A stretch of 18,083 nucleotides of DNA from Acidimicrobiia bacterium (GTDB taxonomy: Bacteria > Actinomycetota > Acidimicrobiia > Acidimicrobiales > Ilumatobacteraceae). Shown here piece after piece: positions 8,251-15,992 of the stretch (position 1 is its first letter; each line of letters starts with the position of its first letter). The notes under the pieces were generated by a model. That model saw only the letters and a list, made by a program, of their open reading frames with translations, did not search any database and was not told where the DNA came from. Position numbers and translations under genes: made by a program. Location: the NCBI GenBank assembly GCA_013815505.1, contig JACDGA010000006.1, positions 1 to 18,083 on the forward strand. The letters are read 5' to 3'.

Positions 8251-9110
8251 ACGCGCTCGTCGAGTCGCCCGAGGTGGCGCCAGACGGTGGGGACGCCTCG
8301 TCGCCGTCCGCCGATGCCTGCTGGGACGAGCTGGTCACCGTTGCGCTGCTCGGCACGGATCGTCGCCGGCCACCCGTCCCGCCCGCCGGTCCCGTCGCCG
8401 ACGTCGTCACCGACCTCGACCTCGTCCGCGGCGACTCGTCCGACGACGCCCGTCTGCTCAACCACGTCGCGACCATGGCGCTCGCCCGCCGACTCGCTGC
8501 GCGGCCCGGACCACCGGCGACACCGTTGGCGCCACCGCCTCCCGACGACCGACCGTGGTGCCCTGTGGCTGCCGTCGCCAGCTGGCGAACGCTCGTCGAC
8601 GACTGGCCCTTGCTCGAGGACGAATGGCTCGCGCGGGCAATCGCCACCGGCGTCCGACCGTCCGGCGACCTGCTGATGGACCTGCTCGAGCGACATCGCG
8701 CCGACGTGCGACGCCGCCAGCTCGTCCAGCACCTCGCCGGGTCGATCGTCGGGTGGACGAGCGAGCACCTCGGGCTCGCGATGGCGCCCGCAGGTCCTCC
8801 GCTCCACCAGCTCGTCGCGCTGCCGGCGATCCCGCTCCATCCCGACGTCGCCATCGACCTCGCCGGCGCAGCGACTGCGCAGTTCGCGAACTCGGTCGTC
8901 GACGTGCTCGCCGCGGACGCGTTCTCGGGCGCCGACCGTCGACTCCTCGAGCACGTGCTCGCGCGCTGTGCGCCGAGCGCCCTCAGCGACGTCGAGCGCC
9001 AGCTGTCGCGCGTCGCCGATGACGCGCGTGGCGCCGCCGCCGCAGCGGTGCTCGCCGAGCTCGCACGCACCAGGACCGCCATGCTCGACAGCTTCGGGAC
9101 GTCCTCGTGA
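8247..9110 (+). CDS. DUF5691-like protein of the SWIM-MoxR-vWA cluster
   Basis: The 287-residue protein has no recognised catalytic residues. The opening WDELVTVALLGTDRR (26-40) resembles the DUF5691 family, which is found between SWIM and MoxR genes in actinobacteria and other bacteria (from memory, not searched). The rest is alanine- and leucine-rich and looks like an alpha-helical repeat or scaffold protein, with paired helices around LLEDEWLARAI and LLMDLLERHRADVRRRQLVQHLAG. There is no signal peptide or membrane segment, so it is probably cytosolic. I chose the ATG at 8247, which overlaps the SWIM stop as ATGA; the reading frame extends 168 codons further upstream but only as a shadow of the SWIM gene. 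The 3' end overlaps the MoxR start as GTGA. Its function is unknown; a role as an adaptor for the ATPase is a guess. Confidence 0.8.
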   Translation: MNALVESPEVAPDGGDASSPSADACWDELVTVALLGTDRRRPPVPPAGPVADVVTDLDLVRGDSSDDARLLNHVATMALARRLAARPGPPATPLAPPPPDDRPWCPVAAVASWRTLVDDWPLLEDEWLARAIATGVRPSGDLLMDLLERHRADVRRRQLVQHLAGSIVGWTSEHLGLAMAPAGPPLHQLVALPAIPLHPDVAIDLAGAATAQFANSVVDVLAADAFSGADRRLLEHVLARCAPSALSDVERQLSRVADDARGAAAAAVLAELARTRTAMLDSFGTSS

Positions 9111-10231
9111 GCAACACCGATCCGGCCACGCAGACCACGCAACATCCGGTCCTGCGGCCGCACCCCGAGCAGCAGTTCGCGCCCGAGCTGATCTCACTGC
9201 GCGCTCAGGACTCGCACGAGCGTCCACCCAACTGGCAGTGCTCGCCGCAGGCCGTCGTCACGTACCTGCTCGGCGGCACCCTCGCCGACGGCACCACCAT
9301 CACGCCGAAGTACGTCGGCTCGCGCCGCCTCGTCGAGATCGCCGTCGCCACACTCACCACCGATCGCGCGCTGCTCCTGCTCGGCGTACCCGGCACGGCT
9401 AAGACGTGGGTCAGCGAACACATCGCAGCGGCGATCAGCGGCGACTCGACGCTGCTCGTGCAGGGCACGGCCGGCACCACCGAGGAGACGTTGCGCTACG
9501 GGTGGAACTATGCCCGGTTGCTGGCGGAAGGGCCGAGCGAGGCGGCGCTCGTCCCCAGTCCCGTGTACCGGGCGATGGCTCGGGGCTCCATCGCCCGCAT
9601 CGAGGAGCTCACGCGCATGGCGTCGGAGGTCCAGGACGCGCTCGTCACCGTGCTGTCCGAGAAGACGCTGCCGATCCCCGAGCTCGACCGAGAGCTGCAG
9701 GCGGTGCGCGGCTTCAACGTGATCGCCACGGCCAACCATCGCGATCGCGGCATCAACGAGATGTCGAGCGCGCTGCGTCGGAGGTTCAACACCGTGGTGC
9801 TGCCGCTGCCGGCCGACGCCGACACCGAGGCACGCATCGTCGCCCAGCGCGTCCGCGAGCTGGGTGCCCCGCTGTCGCTGCCCGACATCGACGATGCCGA
9901 CGAGGCGATCCGCCGCGTCGTCACAGTGTTCCGAGAGCTGCGAGAGGGTGTCACGAGCGACGGGCGGACGACGCTCAAGTCGCCCACCGCCACGCTGTCG
10001 ACGGCGGAGGCCATCTCGGTGCTGATGAACGGTCTCGCCCTGGCAGCGCACTTCGGCGACGGCACACTGCAGCCACCCGACGTGGCGGCAGGCACGGCGG
10101 CTGCCGTGGTGCGCGACCCCTCGCGCGACAGCGTCGTGTGGCGGGAGTACCTCGAGACGGCGATGCGCGACCGTCCCGGGTGGGAGGATTTCTACGACGC
10201 CTGTCGTGCCGCCGACGACGCATCGTCGTGA
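9107..10231 (+). CDS. MoxR-type AAA+ ATPase
   Basis: 374-residue cytosolic AAA+ ATPase of the MoxR group, which typically acts with a vWA protein as a chaperone or remodelling machine. It has an N-terminal extension of about 70 residues, then Walker A GVPGTAKTW (93-101), the MoxR segment GTTEETLRYGWNYARLLAEG (123-142), sensor 1 VIATANHRDRG (205-215) and an arginine-finger region SALRRRFN (221-228). The Walker B segment reads IARIEELTR (162-170), so the usual Asp-Glu pair appears as Glu-Glu (166-167). The GTG start at 9107 overlaps the preceding stop (GTGA), and the gene's own stop overlaps the following GTG. The vWA partner is two genes downstream in the same operon, as in RavA-ViaA and other MoxR-vWA modules. 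Confidence 0.93.
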   Translation: MSNTDPATQTTQHPVLRPHPEQQFAPELISLRAQDSHERPPNWQCSPQAVVTYLLGGTLADGTTITPKYVGSRRLVEIAVATLTTDRALLLLGVPGTAKTWVSEHIAAAISGDSTLLVQGTAGTTEETLRYGWNYARLLAEGPSEAALVPSPVYRAMARGSIARIEELTRMASEVQDALVTVLSEKTLPIPELDRELQAVRGFNVIATANHRDRGINEMSSALRRRFNTVVLPLPADADTEARIVAQRVRELGAPLSLPDIDDADEAIRRVVTVFRELREGVTSDGRTTLKSPTATLSTAEAISVLMNGLALAAHFGDGTLQPPDVAAGTAAAVVRDPSRDSVVWREYLETAMRDRPGWEDFYDACRAADDASS

Positions 10232-12456
10232 CGACCGCGACGGCAACCACGGGCCGGTCAACGACGACGCTGTTGATGGGCGTTCGCCACCAGGGTCCGG
10301 GCTCGGCGCGCTCGGTGGTCCGGGCGCTCGACGAGTGCTCACCGGACGCCGTGCTCGTGGAGTTCCCCGCCGACAGCGCACCGCTGCTGCGATGGGTCGC
10401 TGCGGGCTTGGTGCCACCGATCGCCCTGCTCGGGCACGTCGCCGACGATCCCACGACGGCGGCGTTCTGGCCACTCGCCGCGTTCAGCCCCGAGTGGCAG
10501 GCGTTCAGCTGGGCGCTGCGCCACGGCGTCGAGCTGCGTCCGATCGATCTGCCACTGGCGGCCGTGCTCGCCGGCTCGCAGGCGGAGGGCATCGACCCGA
10601 GCCACGAGCCGATGTCCGATCCCATCGCCGAGCTCGCTGCGGCGGCGGGCGATCCCGAGCCCGAGCGATGGTGGGAGGACGTCGTCGAGCACCGCGGCGA
10701 CGGCGCACCGGCGTTCGCTGCCATCGCTGCCGCGATGGGTGCCGTGCGACCCGATCCGCTGGTCACGGCCGACGAGACCGAGGCGCAGCGTGAGGCGCAC
10801 ATGCGCGAGGCGATCCGTGGTGCGCACCGCGATGACTTCGAGCGCGTCGCGGTGGTGTGCGGCGCGTGGCACGTCCCTGCCCTCGACACCACCCTCACCA
10901 CGTCGACTGCGGACCGTCAGCAGCTCGCCGGGTCGCCACGTGTGAAGACGGCGATGAGCTGGATCCCTTGGACGCACGAGCGCCTCGCCGCGCGCACGGG
11001 TTACGCCGCCGGCGTCGAGAGTCCGGGCTGGTACGCCCACGTGTTCGCCCACCCGGGACCCGACGGCGTCGGCAGGTTCCTCGTCGACGCTGCGCGTCAC
11101 CTTCGCGGCGCAGGCTTCGACGTGTCGCCCGACCATCTCATCGGTGCGACCCGCCTCGCCGGGGCGCTCTCGTCGATGCGTGGCCGCCCTCGACCCGGGC
11201 TCGCCGAGGTGCTCGACGCCGCCGACACCGTGTTCGCCGACCATCGTGGCCATGGCGTGCCGGGCGGCGTGCTGATGCGCCGCGACCTCGTGGTGGGTGA
11301 CGCCCTCGGGGTGGTGCCCGACGCCGCGCCGCAGGTTCCGCTCGCTCGCGATCTCGCCGCCTCGCAGCGACGCTGCCGCCTCGGATCCGTCGCTGCGGCC
11401 CGCACGATCGAGCTCGATCTGCGCACGCCAACCGGTCTCGCCCGCTCGCACCTGTTGCACCGTGGCGCCGTCCTCGGGTTGCGGTGGGCTCGACTCGTGG
11501 AGGGTCGTGGTTCGTCGGGCACGTTCCGAGAGACCTGGGAGGTGCACGGCGAACCCACCGACGCCGTGCGTGTCGTCGAGGCGTCGGCGCACGGCACGAC
11601 GCTCGTGGCCGCCGCCACCTCGGTCTGCGTCGAGCGGGCGCAGTCGGCCTCACGTCTCGTCGAGCTGCACCGCACGCTCGACGCCGCACTGCTCGCGGAT
11701 CTCCCCGACGCCATCCCCCCATGTCTCGAGGCGCTGCGGGTGGGCGGAGCCCACCATCCCGACATCGGCCAGCTGGTCGACACGCTCGGTCCGTTGGCCG
11801 ACACCCTGCGCTACGGCGACGTGCGTGGGACGGATCGTGCCGCGGTCGGCGTCGTGTTCGACGACTTCGTCGATCGCGCGCTGGCGGCGCTGCCATCCGA
11901 GCTCGCTCGCGTGTCCGGCGACGCCGCACCGGCCGCGGCGCGCCGCATCGCGGCCATGCACGCCGCGCTCGCGCTGCGCGGCGACGACGTCCGTCTCCGC
12001 CGCTGGCGCGACGTCGTGGCGACACTCGCTGGCTCGCCGTCGGGACTCGTCGCAGGGCGCGCGAGCCGGGTGCTCCACGACGCCGGCTGGTGGGACAGCG
12101 ACCGGGTCGGGCGTCGCCTTGCACGGGCGCTGTCGGCGGCTTCGGATCCCGAGGCGGGGGCGGCGTTCGTCGAAGGCTTCCTCGCCGGAAGCGGCACGGT
12201 GCTGCTGCACGACAGCGAGCTGCTGGCCATCGTCGACGGATGGCTCAGTAGCCTGCGCGGCGACGTGTTCGAGCAGGTCATCCCGCTGCTGAGGCGCACG
12301 TTCGGCGCGTTCGAACCGGCAGAACGTCGCCGGCTGGGATGGTCACTGGCAGGCAACGAGGCGCCCACAGCCGGGTTCGGCGGTCTCGATCCCGACCGCG
12401 TCGTCGCAGCGGCGCAGCTCGCCGGTCGCCTCCTCGGCCTGGAAGGCGACCGCTGA
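10228..12456 (+). CDS. DUF5682-like protein with TraB/TIKI-like N-terminal motifs
   Basis: 742-residue protein, matching the large DUF5682 member of SWIM/MoxR/vWA clusters. The N-terminal 300 residues carry GVRHQGPGS (18-26), LVEFP (43-47), VELRPIDLP (101-109), RWWEDVVEHR (147-156) and VVCGAWHVPAL (209-219). The two Gly-x-x-His motifs, the Glu in between and the hydrophobic-strand setting resemble the TraB/TIKI/EreA/ChaN group of putative metal-dependent hydrolases; this is pattern reading, not a search result. The C-terminal 400 residues are alpha-helical and repeat-like, perhaps a scaffold. No signal peptide or membrane helix is visible. Start: GTG 10228 overlaps the MoxR stop (GTGA). The frame is open 274 codons further upstream, but that part is arginine-rich shadow of the MoxR gene. 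The TGA stop shares its last base with the vWA ATG. Confidence 0.85.
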   Translation: MTTATATTGRSTTTLLMGVRHQGPGSARSVVRALDECSPDAVLVEFPADSAPLLRWVAAGLVPPIALLGHVADDPTTAAFWPLAAFSPEWQAFSWALRHGVELRPIDLPLAAVLAGSQAEGIDPSHEPMSDPIAELAAAAGDPEPERWWEDVVEHRGDGAPAFAAIAAAMGAVRPDPLVTADETEAQREAHMREAIRGAHRDDFERVAVVCGAWHVPALDTTLTTSTADRQQLAGSPRVKTAMSWIPWTHERLAARTGYAAGVESPGWYAHVFAHPGPDGVGRFLVDAARHLRGAGFDVSPDHLIGATRLAGALSSMRGRPRPGLAEVLDAADTVFADHRGHGVPGGVLMRRDLVVGDALGVVPDAAPQVPLARDLAASQRRCRLGSVAAARTIELDLRTPTGLARSHLLHRGAVLGLRWARLVEGRGSSGTFRETWEVHGEPTDAVRVVEASAHGTTLVAAATSVCVERAQSASRLVELHRTLDAALLADLPDAIPPCLEALRVGGAHHPDIGQLVDTLGPLADTLRYGDVRGTDRAAVGVVFDDFVDRALAALPSELARVSGDAAPAAARRIAAMHAALALRGDDVRLRRWRDVVATLAGSPSGLVAGRASRVLHDAGWWDSDRVGRRLARALSAASDPEAGAAFVEGFLAGSGTVLLHDSELLAIVDGWLSSLRGDVFEQVIPLLRRTFGAFEPAERRRLGWSLAGNEAPTAGFGGLDPDRVVAAAQLAGRLLGLEGDR
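12441..12446 (+). promoter_or_regulatory. Ribosome binding site of the vWA gene
   Basis: GGAAGG lies nine bases before the ATG at 12456, inside the 3' end of the DUF5682-like gene. It supports this start rather than in-frame upstream codons and is the clearest Shine-Dalgarno sequence in the operon. Confidence 0.55.
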
Positions 12457-13652
12457 TGGCAACACCTGCGAACGACGATGTGCGTCGCGTGTCCGACGCC
12501 GAACGGTTGCGGCGATGGCGGCTGGTGCTCGGCGGCGGCGACGCCGACGGCGTCGACTCGCCACTCGGTTCCGACGACCGGCGCAAGGACGCAGCGCTCG
12601 CCGCCGTGTACGACGTGCGTGGTGCCGGGGCCGGGCTGCGCGGCGCACGACGCGGCACGGGCGGCCTCGGTCGGTCGGCGCCCGCCGTCTCGCGCTGGCT
12701 CGGCGACATCAGGCGGTACTTCCCGACACCGGTGGTGCGGGTCATCCAGCGCGACGCCGTCGAGCGTCTCGAACTGCGCCGGCTGCTGCTCGAACCCGAG
12801 TTGTTGTCCACCGTCGAGGCCGACGTGTCACTCGTGGCGATGCTCGTCGAGCTCAACCAGATGCTCCCCGACGAAACCCGCGACACGGCGAGGACAGTCG
12901 TGCAGGCAGTCCTCGACGAGCTGCGCGAGCGCTTCGAGGACCGCACCCGGTCGGCCATCAGCGGTGCGCTGGCGAGAGGGACTCGCACGAGGCGTCCACG
13001 TGACAGCGACATCGACTGGGCGCGCACCATCCACGCCAACCTGCGGCACTGGCTGCCTGAACAGCGCACGCTCGTCCCCGAGCGCCTCGTCGGTCACGGC
13101 CGCCGCGCACCGAGCCTCGCTCGTGACGTCGTCGTCGCCGTCGACCAGAGCGCATCGATGGCCGACAGCATCGTGTATGCCGCGCTCTACGGCGCCGTGC
13201 TCGCCGGCATCCCGTCGCTGCGAACCCACCTGCTCGCGTTCGACACCGCCGTCGCCGATCTGTCCGATCTCGCCGCTGATCCTGTCGATGTGCTGTTCGG
13301 CGTGCAGCTCGGTGGCGGCACCGACATCGCCGCCGCGCTCGACGCCTGCAGGGAGCGGGTCACGCGACCGGCAGAAACCGTGGTCGTGCTGATCTCCGAT
13401 CTCTTCGACGGCGGTGATCATGCGGTGATGCTGGCCGGCGCGGCGTCACTGGTGTCATCGGGGGTCACCCTCGTCGTCGTATTGAGCCTGTCCGATGACG
13501 GCACGCCCGCCTACGACCACGTCAACGCCGAGGCGCTGCGGGGGCTCGGCGCAGCAGTGTTCGCCTGCACGCCCGACCGCTTCCCCGATCTGCTCGCCGC
13601 CGCGCTCGAGGGGGTCGACGCCGTTCAGCTCGCCGATCTGGCGAGCCACTGA
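12456..13652 (+). CDS. vWA-domain protein with complete MIDAS, partner of MoxR ATPase
   Basis: 398-residue cytosolic protein. Residues 1-220 are mainly helical, with an arginine-rich loop (GARRGTGGLGRSAPAVSRW, 63-81). Residues about 223-390 form a von Willebrand A domain with a full metal-ion-dependent adhesion site: DQSAS (230-234), GGGTD (286-290, Thr 289) and ISDLFDGG (313-320, Asp 315). This layout, helical N-terminus plus C-terminal vWA, is like ViaA and other MoxR partners, where the vWA protein recruits or presents substrate to the AAA+ ring. The ATG at 12456 shares a base with the preceding TGA and has GGAAGG nine bases upstream. It is the last gene of the operon. Its final 28 bases overlap the 3' end of the opposite-strand uridine-phosphorylase gene. 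Confidence 0.93.
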   Translation: MATPANDDVRRVSDAERLRRWRLVLGGGDADGVDSPLGSDDRRKDAALAAVYDVRGAGAGLRGARRGTGGLGRSAPAVSRWLGDIRRYFPTPVVRVIQRDAVERLELRRLLLEPELLSTVEADVSLVAMLVELNQMLPDETRDTARTVVQAVLDELRERFEDRTRSAISGALARGTRTRRPRDSDIDWARTIHANLRHWLPEQRTLVPERLVGHGRRAPSLARDVVVAVDQSASMADSIVYAALYGAVLAGIPSLRTHLLAFDTAVADLSDLAADPVDVLFGVQLGGGTDIAAALDACRERVTRPAETVVVLISDLFDGGDHAVMLAGAASLVSSGVTLVVVLSLSDDGTPAYDHVNAEALRGLGAAVFACTPDRFPDLLAAALEGVDAVQLADLASH

Positions 13653-14431
13653 TCGGCGCCGGCGATCGCGGTCTCGACGGCGTGGCGCACGGCAGTGTCC
13701 TTGGCGATCAGGTCGGGCCGCTCGTCCTTGCCGCGCTGGGCGATGATGCCGCACACGCACGCCGCGGTGAAGCCGTAGACACCGCCCATCTTGAACAGCG
13801 TCCCGGCCTCCATCTCGAAGTTGAGGACGCCGAGCTCGTGGTACTCGTCGATGACGCCCCGCAGCCGGCGCAGCAGGTGCGGGTTGGCCGATGACTGCGA
13901 GCGCTCCTGGCCTTCGAAGAACGTGTCGGTGGACGCCATCACGCCGACGTGGTAGTCGATGCCTGCGGCGGCCGCGACCTCGGCGAGCAGGACGGTGAGA
14001 AACGGGTCGGCGACGGCCGGGTACTCGGGTGGCGCGATGTCGTTGGCGGCGCCCTGCATGGTGAGCGCGCCGGAGCCGATGACCACCGAACCGATGTGCA
14101 CGTGATCCTGGATCGAACCGCTCGTGCCGATGCGGATGATCGTGCGGATACCGGCCTGCACGAGCTCGTTGACGACGATGCTCATCGACGGTGCGCCCAT
14201 GCCGCTGGTGGCGCACACGACCGGACGGCCGCTCGGCAGCGTGGCGCAGAACGCGTCGAGGCCCCGGTTGCGAGCGAGCTCGACGCCGCCGTCGAGGTGC
14301 TGCATGGCGATCGACTGCGAGCGCTGCGGGTCGCCCGACAGGAGCGCGAGCGACGTGCCGCCCGGGAGATCCTCGGCAGCGAACCCGATGTGGTACAGCG
14401 TCGTCGGCTCGTCGCCCGCCGGTGTGCTCAC
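13625..14431 (-). CDS. udp: Uridine phosphorylase-like nucleoside phosphorylase
   Basis: 268-residue member of the PNP/UDP family; E. coli Udp is 253. It would cleave uridine with phosphate to uracil and ribose 1-phosphate in pyrimidine salvage. Similarity to E. coli Udp runs through the protein: HIGFAAEDLPG (14-24), GDPQR (33-37, phosphate), SGMGAPSMSIVVNEL (76-90), RIGTSGSIQ (100-108), STDTFFEGQER (167-177, with base-contacting Gln 175 and Arg 177), NFEMEAGTL (204-212, ribose contacts) and CGIIAQR (227-233). Start: GTG 14431 overlaps the acyl-CoA dehydrogenase stop as GTGA. The frame is open 64 codons upstream, but only as shadow of the dehydrogenase. AMP nucleosidase or another phosphorylase of the family is the main alternative. 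Confidence 0.88.
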   Translation of the reverse strand: MSTPAGDEPTTLYHIGFAAEDLPGGTSLALLSGDPQRSQSIAMQHLDGGVELARNRGLDAFCATLPSGRPVVCATSGMGAPSMSIVVNELVQAGIRTIIRIGTSGSIQDHVHIGSVVIGSGALTMQGAANDIAPPEYPAVADPFLTVLLAEVAAAAGIDYHVGVMASTDTFFEGQERSQSSANPHLLRRLRGVIDEYHELGVLNFEMEAGTLFKMGGVYGFTAACVCGIIAQRGKDERPDLIAKDTAVRHAVETAIAGADQWLARSAS

Positions 14432-15720
14432 GTCTGCTCGCCGCCACGCGTCTGCGTGCCGACCTTCAGCTCGCGGAATGGTGAGGTCGTGTCGATGCCC
14501 GGATCCTTCGGCAGTCCGAGCACGCGCTCGCCGACGATGTTGCGCATCACCTCGTCGGTTCCTCCGGCGACACGGGCGCCGGGCGTCCCGAGTACGAGCT
14601 GGTTCCATCCGAACGTGCCCCACTCGCCGGTGTCGGCCGTGAGCCGGGCGCCGAGGATGCCGGCGACGAAATCGCCGATGCGGCGCATGTTCTCAGTGCC
14701 GGAGAGCTTCGCGATGCTGAGCTCGGGCCCGGGGAGCTGACCCGACCGGATCTTGTCCATCGCGCGCTGGATCGTGTAGCGGTGGACCCTGGTGTGGATG
14801 ACGAGATCGGCCAGGCGCTGACGCGTGACTGCGTCGTCGGCGAGCCCGAAGGCCGCGGGCATGTGCATCACCTTGGCCATGATGTCGCCGCCGCCCATGC
14901 CGCCGCCCCCGATGGCGGCGCGCTCGTTCATCAGCGTCGTGAGCGCAACCGTCCAGCCCTGGTTGACGTCGCCGAGGCGGTCCTCGTCGGGCACGCGCAC
15001 GTCGTTGAAGAAGACCTCGTTGAAGCTCGCCCCTCCGGTCATCTGGCGCAGCGGTCGCACCACGACGCCAGGAGCGTGCATGTCGACGATGAACCCGGTG
15101 AGCCCGCGATGCTTCGGCAGCTCGGCGTCGGTCCTGGCGATGACCTCGCCGACATCGCTGAACTGCGCCCCCGTCGTCCACACCTTCTGGCCGCTGACGA
15201 CCCACTCGTCGCCGTCGCGCTCCGCTCGTGTCTGCAGGCTCGCCAGGTCGCTGCCCGAGCCGGGCTCGGAGAACAGCTGACAGGCCACCACGTCGCCGCG
15301 ATAGAGCGACGCGAGCAGTCGCGTCTTCGCCGCGTCGCTGCCGTGGGCCAGGATCGTCGGCGCGACCATGCCGAGGCCGATCGTGAAAAAGCTCTGATTC
15401 GGCACCTGGTAGCCAGCCTCGAGCGAGTCGTACCGGCGCTGGTGAGCGGCGCTCAGCGCGCGACCGCCGTACTCGCTCGGCCCCGAGATCCAGCCGAGAC
15501 CGGCGTCGTCACGCGTCGCACGCCACGCCTTTGCTGCGTCGAGCATGGCGCGTTCGACGTCCTCGTCGCGCTCCTCGAACACGGCGACGGAGTCGGATCC
15601 CTCTCCCCAGACGAACTCCCGCTCGGGCGGTTTGGCGGTGGCGTTGGCGTCGAGGAAGGCGACGACCTCTGCGCCGAACTCGTCGAGGTCGGGTACGTCT
15701 CGGTTGGGGGCGTCGACCAT
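14428..15720 (-). CDS. Acyl-CoA dehydrogenase (FadE-like)
   Basis: 430-residue FAD-dependent acyl-CoA dehydrogenase for beta-oxidation of a fatty acyl, steroid side-chain or similar CoA ester; the substrate is not predictable. Features include the N-terminal helical domain, the flavin/acyl motif QLFSEPGSGSDLASL (148-162), VVSGQKVWTTGA (174-185), GLTGFIVDM (206-214) and the C-terminal GGTDEVMRNIVGERVLGLPKD (386-406). The usual catalytic Glu of medium-chain enzymes (YEGT) is Gly here (AGGT). Glu 266 in LMNERAAIGGG lies where isovaleryl- and long-chain enzymes carry theirs, so it is the likely base. The ATG at 15720 gives a normal N-terminus; the open frame extends 64 codons upstream through non-coding sequence. 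It overlaps the downstream udp gene by GTGA. Confidence 0.92.
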   Translation of the reverse strand: MVDAPNRDVPDLDEFGAEVVAFLDANATAKPPEREFVWGEGSDSVAVFEERDEDVERAMLDAAKAWRATRDDAGLGWISGPSEYGGRALSAAHQRRYDSLEAGYQVPNQSFFTIGLGMVAPTILAHGSDAAKTRLLASLYRGDVVACQLFSEPGSGSDLASLQTRAERDGDEWVVSGQKVWTTGAQFSDVGEVIARTDAELPKHRGLTGFIVDMHAPGVVVRPLRQMTGGASFNEVFFNDVRVPDEDRLGDVNQGWTVALTTLMNERAAIGGGGMGGGDIMAKVMHMPAAFGLADDAVTRQRLADLVIHTRVHRYTIQRAMDKIRSGQLPGPELSIAKLSGTENMRRIGDFVAGILGARLTADTGEWGTFGWNQLVLGTPGARVAGGTDEVMRNIVGERVLGLPKDPGIDTTSPFRELKVGTQTRGGEQT

Positions 15721-15823
15721 CCGCTCAGTGTGACAGAAGGTCGTCGTCGGGGACCCACCTGCCGGCCCTGCCCTGCGTCGCGTGATGTTGTGAGTATCTT
15801 CTCCTTCGAGTACATGAGATGAC
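15721..15823. other. Upstream gap of the acyl-CoA dehydrogenase gene
   Basis: No convincing gene. On the minus strand, CACACT (15732-15727) lies six bases before the ATG at 15720 and could be a weak -10 of a leaderless promoter, but no -35 is clear. The right half, around 15785-15823, continues into the structured and repeated region described next and may be part of the same foreign remnant. Confidence 0.35.
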
Positions 15824-15879
15824 GGTCCTCCTCGGACGTGCACGGTGCTGAACAGCCGGCACGATGACCGAGGAGAACC
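15824..15879. repeat. Long nested hairpin (inverted repeat)
   Basis: GGTCCTCCTCGG (15824-15835) pairs with CCGAGGAGAACC (15868-15879), 11 of 12 positions. Inside it CGTGCaCGG (15837-15845) pairs with CCGGCACG (15856-15863) with one bulged A, closing a 10-base loop. This gives about 19 base pairs in a 56-base element. The right arm contains AGGAG, which would be masked on a plus-strand RNA. There is no T-run, and its role is unknown. Confidence 0.6.
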
Positions 15880-15900
15880 ACCCACAGATGGATGGTCAGT

Positions 15901-15992
15901 GGGGAATCCCATGGCCGTCCCCGGGGACCTTCAGATGGCCATCCCCGGGGAGAACCCATGACCGCCTACGGGGAGGATCTCATGGCCGTCGT
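15901..15992. repeat. Four tandem ~23-bp repeats, possible IS21-like terminal repeats
   Basis: Units begin at 15901, 15923, 15947 and 15970 (22, 24, 23 and 23 bases). Each has the form GGGGA, five to seven variable bases, ATGGCCGTC or a close variant, then usually CCCC. Units abut directly, so this is not a CRISPR array. Several related repeats clustered at an element end are known for IS21-family elements, and the upstream hairpin could belong to the same end. No istA or istB gene is present, so this would be an abandoned end. The IS assignment is inference. Confidence 0.6.

Noticed and set aside
7860..9227. 455-codon minus-strand open frame opposite the SWIM and DUF5691-like genes
   Set aside because: Antisense shadow of two overlapping genes with family motifs on the plus strand; no recognisable domain.
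9406..10227. In-frame 274-residue N-terminal extension of the DUF5682-like protein
   Set aside because: It lies fully inside the MoxR gene in another frame and is Arg-rich noise; GTG 10228 with GTGA overlap explains the start.
15453..15959. Minus-strand frame beginning MYSKEKILTT near 15815 and running into the dehydrogenase gene
   Set aside because: It ends out of frame inside the acyl-CoA dehydrogenase gene and loses any protein-like composition there.
15901..15992. CRISPR array
   Set aside because: Units abut directly, vary between copies and have no unique spacers; no cas genes are present.
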